DNA from: an uncultured Christensenella sp.
Lineage (GTDB): Bacteria; Bacillota; Clostridia; Christensenellales; CAG-917
NCBI GenBank assembly: GCA_910584155.1
Contig: CAJTYG010000007.1
Location: 62,001 to 126,000 of the forward strand
Direction of reading: 5' to 3'
DNA length: 64,000 nucleotides
A model generated the notes under the pieces. The model saw only the letters and a program-made list of their open reading frames with translations. It ran no database searches and was not told the origin of the DNA. A program made the translations under genes and the position numbers. Below are positions 60,672 through 64,000 of this stretch, piece after piece. The stretch's first letter is position 1, and the number at the start of each line of letters is the position of its first letter.

Positions 60672-61535
60672 ATGAGAGTTGTAGACAGTACAAAAAATCT
60701 GAATTGCTTTAAGGCTACGTGGCGTTATTTCGGCGACAAGGGCATTTATCTTGTGCTCATCAATCTGTTGCCTACGTTGCTTCTGCCGTTTGTGCTGTCG
60801 CCGTCGGTGACGATGTACTATCTGTTTGATATGAAAACGATAGATACCTCAAGCATCTCGGCGCTGTTTTCGTATATGTGGTCAATGCCGTACTCGTTTT
60901 GGTATATAGGCATAATAGGTGCGGTGCTTCTGGTGTTTAGCGCAGCAATCACCTTTGGCGTGATAGACAGACATATGCGTGTGGGCGAGTTTACGATAAG
61001 CCCTAACAGAGTTAAATCAAGGCTCAATTACAACATACTTACGGCTATAAAATTTGTCATAGTTGCCATTGCAAGCTTGGAGTTTTTCAATATAGTGGCA
61101 ACGCTGCTGTATTACCTGTGGGCAAACGTTTTTGCGGACTATGCCGCCAAAATGGTGTTTTCGTGCTGCACTCTTGTCATAATGGAATTGTGTATGATAT
61201 TCACGATGTCGTGGTTTATACTGTGGCCTCCGTTTATGCTGCATACGGGTATGAAAACGTCGGCGGCGTTCAAAACTGCGTGGAGCAGTATGTCGGGCAG
61301 GCTGTTCAGAACTGTGTTTGCAATCCTCGTCATCGTCGTGCCGCTGCAGATAGTGATGATAATTACCGCTGCGTGCAATCTCGGCGACATATGCCGCACC
61401 GTGCTTGACGCAATATCGTATGCAATAATCGTGCCTTACTATATCACGCTGATGTACAACACCTTTTATGACATTACGGGCACCGAGCGTATGGACATCG
61501 AGGCAAAAAAGAAAAATATTTGGGCTAAGAAGTAA
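60672..61535 (+). CDS. Multi-pass membrane protein, unknown function
   Basis: The 287-residue protein has about six hydrophobic helices (near residues 25-50, 70-98, 125-155, 160-190, 210-240 and 245-270). It shares the general layout of the next gene, suggesting an ancient duplication. AAAGAGG precedes the ATG at 60672, 20 bases after valS. I do not recognise a family; YciC/DUF975-type proteins have a similar helix pattern. Confidence 0.7.
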   Translation: MRVVDSTKNLNCFKATWRYFGDKGIYLVLINLLPTLLLPFVLSPSVTMYYLFDMKTIDTSSISALFSYMWSMPYSFWYIGIIGAVLLVFSAAITFGVIDRHMRVGEFTISPNRVKSRLNYNILTAIKFVIVAIASLEFFNIVATLLYYLWANVFADYAAKMVFSCCTLVIMELCMIFTMSWFILWPPFMLHTGMKTSAAFKTAWSSMSGRLFRTVFAILVIVVPLQIVMIITAACNLGDICRTVLDAISYAIIVPYYITLMYNTFYDITGTERMDIEAKKKNIWAKK

Positions 61536-61558
61536 TTTGTAGTATATCGGAGAGTAAA

Positions 61559-62620
61559 ATGGAATTTAGAAACTCACTTACTATCCTCTTTTCACACATC
61601 GGCTACGTGCTTAAGATAATGGTGTGGATCATCATATCGCTTATCATCACGGCGGCGGTGGGCGCTGCGATACTCATTCCTCTTTGGAAGGTGCTTGCGA
61701 CGTCTACGGACGCAGTTATGTGGGCGGGCGAGCTGAAAGACATATTGACCTCCGTGTGGAACGGCACCGTCAATATGCGGGTTGCGGTGTTCGATCTTGT
61801 GCCGACTGCCGTCAGCTTTGTAAAGACGCTTACGACAAATGCGGGCGCATTTACGGGGCTCGTGTTTGCGCTGATTTTTCTATATTCGCTGTACAGCTTC
61901 GTTATGGGGCTTTCCTATTACACCATAGCGGACATCATCAACAAGCTTATGGCGTCAAATCTGCGCTTCGGCTTTGCAAGCAATATGGCGATGAACTTCA
62001 AAAAGTGCTGCAAGTATTCCTTCTGCCGCCTGCTTATCACACTTCCGATAGATCTCGGTTGCTTTGTAATAGGTATATTTATCGCATACGGACTGTTCAG
62101 TGTGGCGGGATTGTTTACATTCCCGATAATGCTGATTCTCGTGATACTTTTCTGCTCGCTAAGGGCGTTGCTCTTCAGCGGCTGGCTTCCGAGGACGCTT
62201 TATCATCCGGAGGAGCGTATGTATACGAGCTTCAGCCGTGCCTTTACCTTTGTGAGGACAAATCTCGGCGGACTTTTCAAGGCGTATTTTGTCACGTTCA
62301 GTTGTGTGTATCTGCTTGCGTCGGTGCTCACAGTGCCTACGGGCGGACTTATACTTTTGGTGATGCCGTCGATATACTATTTCCTGCTCAGAGCGGTGGA
62401 GCTTGTGGGCTATTACAAGACAAAGGGCTACAGCTTTTATCTTGACGGCTCCACGGTCGTAAATACAGTGGAATACGGCTACCGTGCGCCTAATCAAGAG
62501 GAATGTAATACCTGCGAAAAACCCAACTGCGACGGCTGTCCAGTCGATGCCGGTACAAAGGACGAAGACGTAAAAGAAACGGAAAATACGGAAGCGGACA
62601 ATACGGAAATAGCGGAGTGA
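61559..62620 (+). CDS. Multi-pass membrane protein, related layout
   Basis: The 353-residue protein has about six helices in residues 15-285 and a hydrophilic tail with a Cys-rich knot (ECNTCEKPNCDGCP, residues ~316-329) followed by acidic residues. The internal RTLYHPEERMYTSFSRAF and LGGLFKAYFVTF resemble a conserved membrane-protein family in Clostridia. CGGAGAG precedes the ATG. The Cys-rich tail might bind a metal or form disulphides; function unknown. Confidence 0.7.
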   Translation: MEFRNSLTILFSHIGYVLKIMVWIIISLIITAAVGAAILIPLWKVLATSTDAVMWAGELKDILTSVWNGTVNMRVAVFDLVPTAVSFVKTLTTNAGAFTGLVFALIFLYSLYSFVMGLSYYTIADIINKLMASNLRFGFASNMAMNFKKCCKYSFCRLLITLPIDLGCFVIGIFIAYGLFSVAGLFTFPIMLILVILFCSLRALLFSGWLPRTLYHPEERMYTSFSRAFTFVRTNLGGLFKAYFVTFSCVYLLASVLTVPTGGLILLVMPSIYYFLLRAVELVGYYKTKGYSFYLDGSTVVNTVEYGYRAPNQEECNTCEKPNCDGCPVDAGTKDEDVKETENTEADNTEIAE

Positions 62621-62623
62621 GTT

Positions 62624-63175
62624 ATGAGCGATTTAGACAAAAATGACAAGCCTTTAGAGGAAGAGCAAACCAAACCCGTCAAGTCGGGCGGAAAAATCAG
62701 AATGAATTTCGGCGTTGTGAAGACCGTCATTCTGGCAGTCATACTTGCAGGCGTGCTTGCGGTGTTCGGCTTGGATATAGCCATACTTGCGGGCGCCGAC
62801 GGTATGACAAATAATTCGCCTGCGATTCCCGCCGTGTCTATGGTCGCAGGGCTGATAGTCGGCATAGGCTGCGTGCTGCTTTTGACAAACAGCTATTATT
62901 CCTTTAAGGAAAATGCGTTTGTGATGATGCTTGGCATATTCGGCGACAAGATCAGATATGAGGATATTTTGCTTGTGAAGCAGGATATTGTCACAAGCGA
63001 GCTGTACCTCATTGTCAACGACGTGACCAAGGGCGTGCAGGACTCGCAGATAGCTCTCAAAATCAATATATCCGCAAATAAAACGGCGGCGTTTCTTAAG
63101 GAGCTGAGAGCGCATATTCCGTCTGTGACGGTGGAGCTTTTTACAAAGCCAAAAAAGAAAAAGAAGCAGGACTAA
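62624..63175 (+). CDS. Two-helix membrane protein with PH-like domain
   Basis: The 183-residue protein has an acidic N-terminus, two membrane helices (about residues 28-50 and 65-88), and a C-terminal domain (FGDKIRYEDILLVKQDIVTSELYLI in part) like bacterial PH-type YdbS/DUF5673 domains. A Lys-rich end follows. It starts 3 bases after the previous gene, so the three membrane genes form one unit. Function unknown. Confidence 0.7.
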   Translation: MSDLDKNDKPLEEEQTKPVKSGGKIRMNFGVVKTVILAVILAGVLAVFGLDIAILAGADGMTNNSPAIPAVSMVAGLIVGIGCVLLLTNSYYSFKENAFVMMLGIFGDKIRYEDILLVKQDIVTSELYLIVNDVTKGVQDSQIALKINISANKTAAFLKELRAHIPSVTVELFTKPKKKKKQD

Positions 63176-63264
63176 ACGTAGACGTTGTTTGATAGCAAAA
63201 ACGGAGTTGAGGCGTTTAGAATAAACAAATCGGCTCCTTTTTAAAAATAGTAATAAGAGGTCGT

Positions 63265-64000
63265 ATGGTAAAAATCGTTGATAAAGAAATGTATTATTAT
63301 GACGGCAGGCTGATAGATTCTAACGAGCTTGCCTCGCTTAATGTCGCCGCAAACGACGGCACTGTTGCAGGCGAAATATTGCTTGCGCACAATACGTTGG
63401 GAAATCCCCAAAAGCTCAAAATCAGATTTGACGCTATGGCGTCGCACGACATCACGTATGTTGGAATAATACAGTCGGCAAGGGCAAGCGGGCTTGAGGA
63501 ATTTCCTTTGCCATACGTGCTTACAAATTGCCACAATTCGCTGTGCGCAGTGGGCGGCACGATAAACGAGGACGACCACGTATTCGGCTTGTCCGCCGCA
63601 AAAAAGTACGGCGGAATATACGTGCCTGCAAACGTGGCCGTCATACACAGCTATATGAGAGAGAGGTTTGCGGGCTGCAAAAAAATGCTGCTTGGCAGCG
63701 ACAGCCATACGAGATACGGCGCACTCGGCACTCTTGCGATAGGCGAGGGCGGACCGGAGCTTGTAAAACAACTGCTCAAACGCACTTATGACATCGATTA
63801 TCCACGTATCATCGCCGTACATCTTTCGGGCAGCGTGCGCAAGGGCGTAGGTCCGCAGGACGTTGCGCTTGCGCTGATAGGCGCAGTGTTCAAAAGCGGC
63901 TTTGTAAAAAACGCCGTGCTTGAATTTGTAGGCGACGGCATAGACGGGCTTTCTGTGGAATATCGCAACGGCATAGACGTTATGACTACCGAAAGCGCTT
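63265..64000 (+). CDS. Aconitase-family hydratase (partial, N-terminal part)
   Basis: The first 245 residues of a protein that runs off the window. LLGSDSHTRYGALGTLAIGEGG is the aconitase/isopropylmalate-isomerase-type substrate segment, and VLTNCHNSLCAVGGTINEDDH precedes it. The full family (YbhJ-like hydratases) is about 750 residues with an Fe-S site. The exact substrate is not known. AAGAGG lies before the ATG. Confidence 0.85.
   Translation, partial: MVKIVDKEMYYYDGRLIDSNELASLNVAANDGTVAGEILLAHNTLGNPQKLKIRFDAMASHDITYVGIIQSARASGLEEFPLPYVLTNCHNSLCAVGGTINEDDHVFGLSAAKKYGGIYVPANVAVIHSYMRERFAGCKKMLLGSDSHTRYGALGTLAIGEGGPELVKQLLKRTYDIDYPRIIAVHLSGSVRKGVGPQDVALALIGAVFKSGFVKNAVLEFVGDGIDGLSVEYRNGIDVMTTESA

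Noticed and set aside
61624..62445. Second long frame (273 codons) overlapping the membrane-protein gene on the same strand
   Set aside because: The 61559 frame has a ribosome site, membrane helices and a coherent C-terminus; the other is Arg/His/Ser-rich without motifs.
1..64000. Insertion sequences, prophage or rRNA genes
   Set aside because: No transposase, capsid, terminase or integrase motif and no rRNA-like sequence was seen.

Overview
The window looks like chromosome from an anaerobic Gram-positive bacterium of the Clostridia type, probably an uncultured gut organism. The clues are strong Shine-Dalgarno sites, textbook sigma-A promoters with 16-18 bp spacers, a CIRCE operator before hrcA-grpE-dnaK-dnaJ, a lysine riboswitch, a dnaG-rpoD-trmK-nif3 cluster, a meso-diaminopimelate dehydrogenase, a BspA-like leucine-rich repeat protein and the GGGtGRT/Fe-S scaffold pair. 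This placement is inferred from gene content, not from a marker-gene tree.

Layout. (1) 1-9836 is an accessory block: the tail of an unknown gene, a VirD4/TraG-like ATPase without visible membrane helices, then a compact six-gene operon (2140-9805). The operon encodes a Rossmann protein with an RyR-like C-terminus, a ClpP homologue lacking all three catalytic residues, an intact but N-terminally short ClpP, a four-helix channel-like membrane protein with Rossmann and RyR-like modules, and two related small-domain proteins, the second with a very acidic repetitive tail. This is the best candidate for an undescribed system. (2) 9979-14943 holds dnaG, rpoD, trmK, nif3 and a zinc-ribbon coiled-coil protein. 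(3) 15017-21124 holds lacZ, a PnuC-type vitamin transporter behind an attenuator, and thrS. (4) 21358-29641 holds the CIRCE-controlled heat-shock genes, then prmA, rsmE, mtaB and a HIT protein. (5) 29730-32558 is a lysine riboswitch followed by a three-gene amino-acid ABC transporter. (6) 32565-39120 is mixed: small AT-rich genes, a NERD protein, rpsU, tRNA-Val, tRNA-Leu, an M20 peptidase, an LRR gene separated from its membrane-anchor half by an in-frame amber codon, and a structured RNA with a nested pseudoknot. (7) 39190-45812 holds pyrophosphatase, a glpA/glpB/DUF1667 operon, a ComEC-like channel protein and a YegP-domain membrane protein. (8) 45824-48341 holds small AT-rich genes, an XRE regulator sharing a perfect palindrome with a divergent membrane protein, and an FAD oxidoreductase. 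(9) 48404-50275 is the GGGtGRT/Fe-S scaffold operon. (10) 50421-64000 holds tyrS, yigZ, ilvE, recX, an antitoxin-less mazF, ddh, a HAD phosphatase, a lipid kinase, pgsA, valS, three membrane proteins and the start of an aconitase-family hydratase.

How the parts fit. The heat-shock genes share HrcA/CIRCE control. Lysine supply is linked through riboswitch-controlled uptake and diaminopimelate dehydrogenase. In the accessory block, two nucleotide-sensor-like proteins flank a mixed dead/active ClpP pair, which suggests (inference only) a signal-gated membrane channel plus protease. No CRISPR array, insertion sequence, integrase or rRNA gene was seen.
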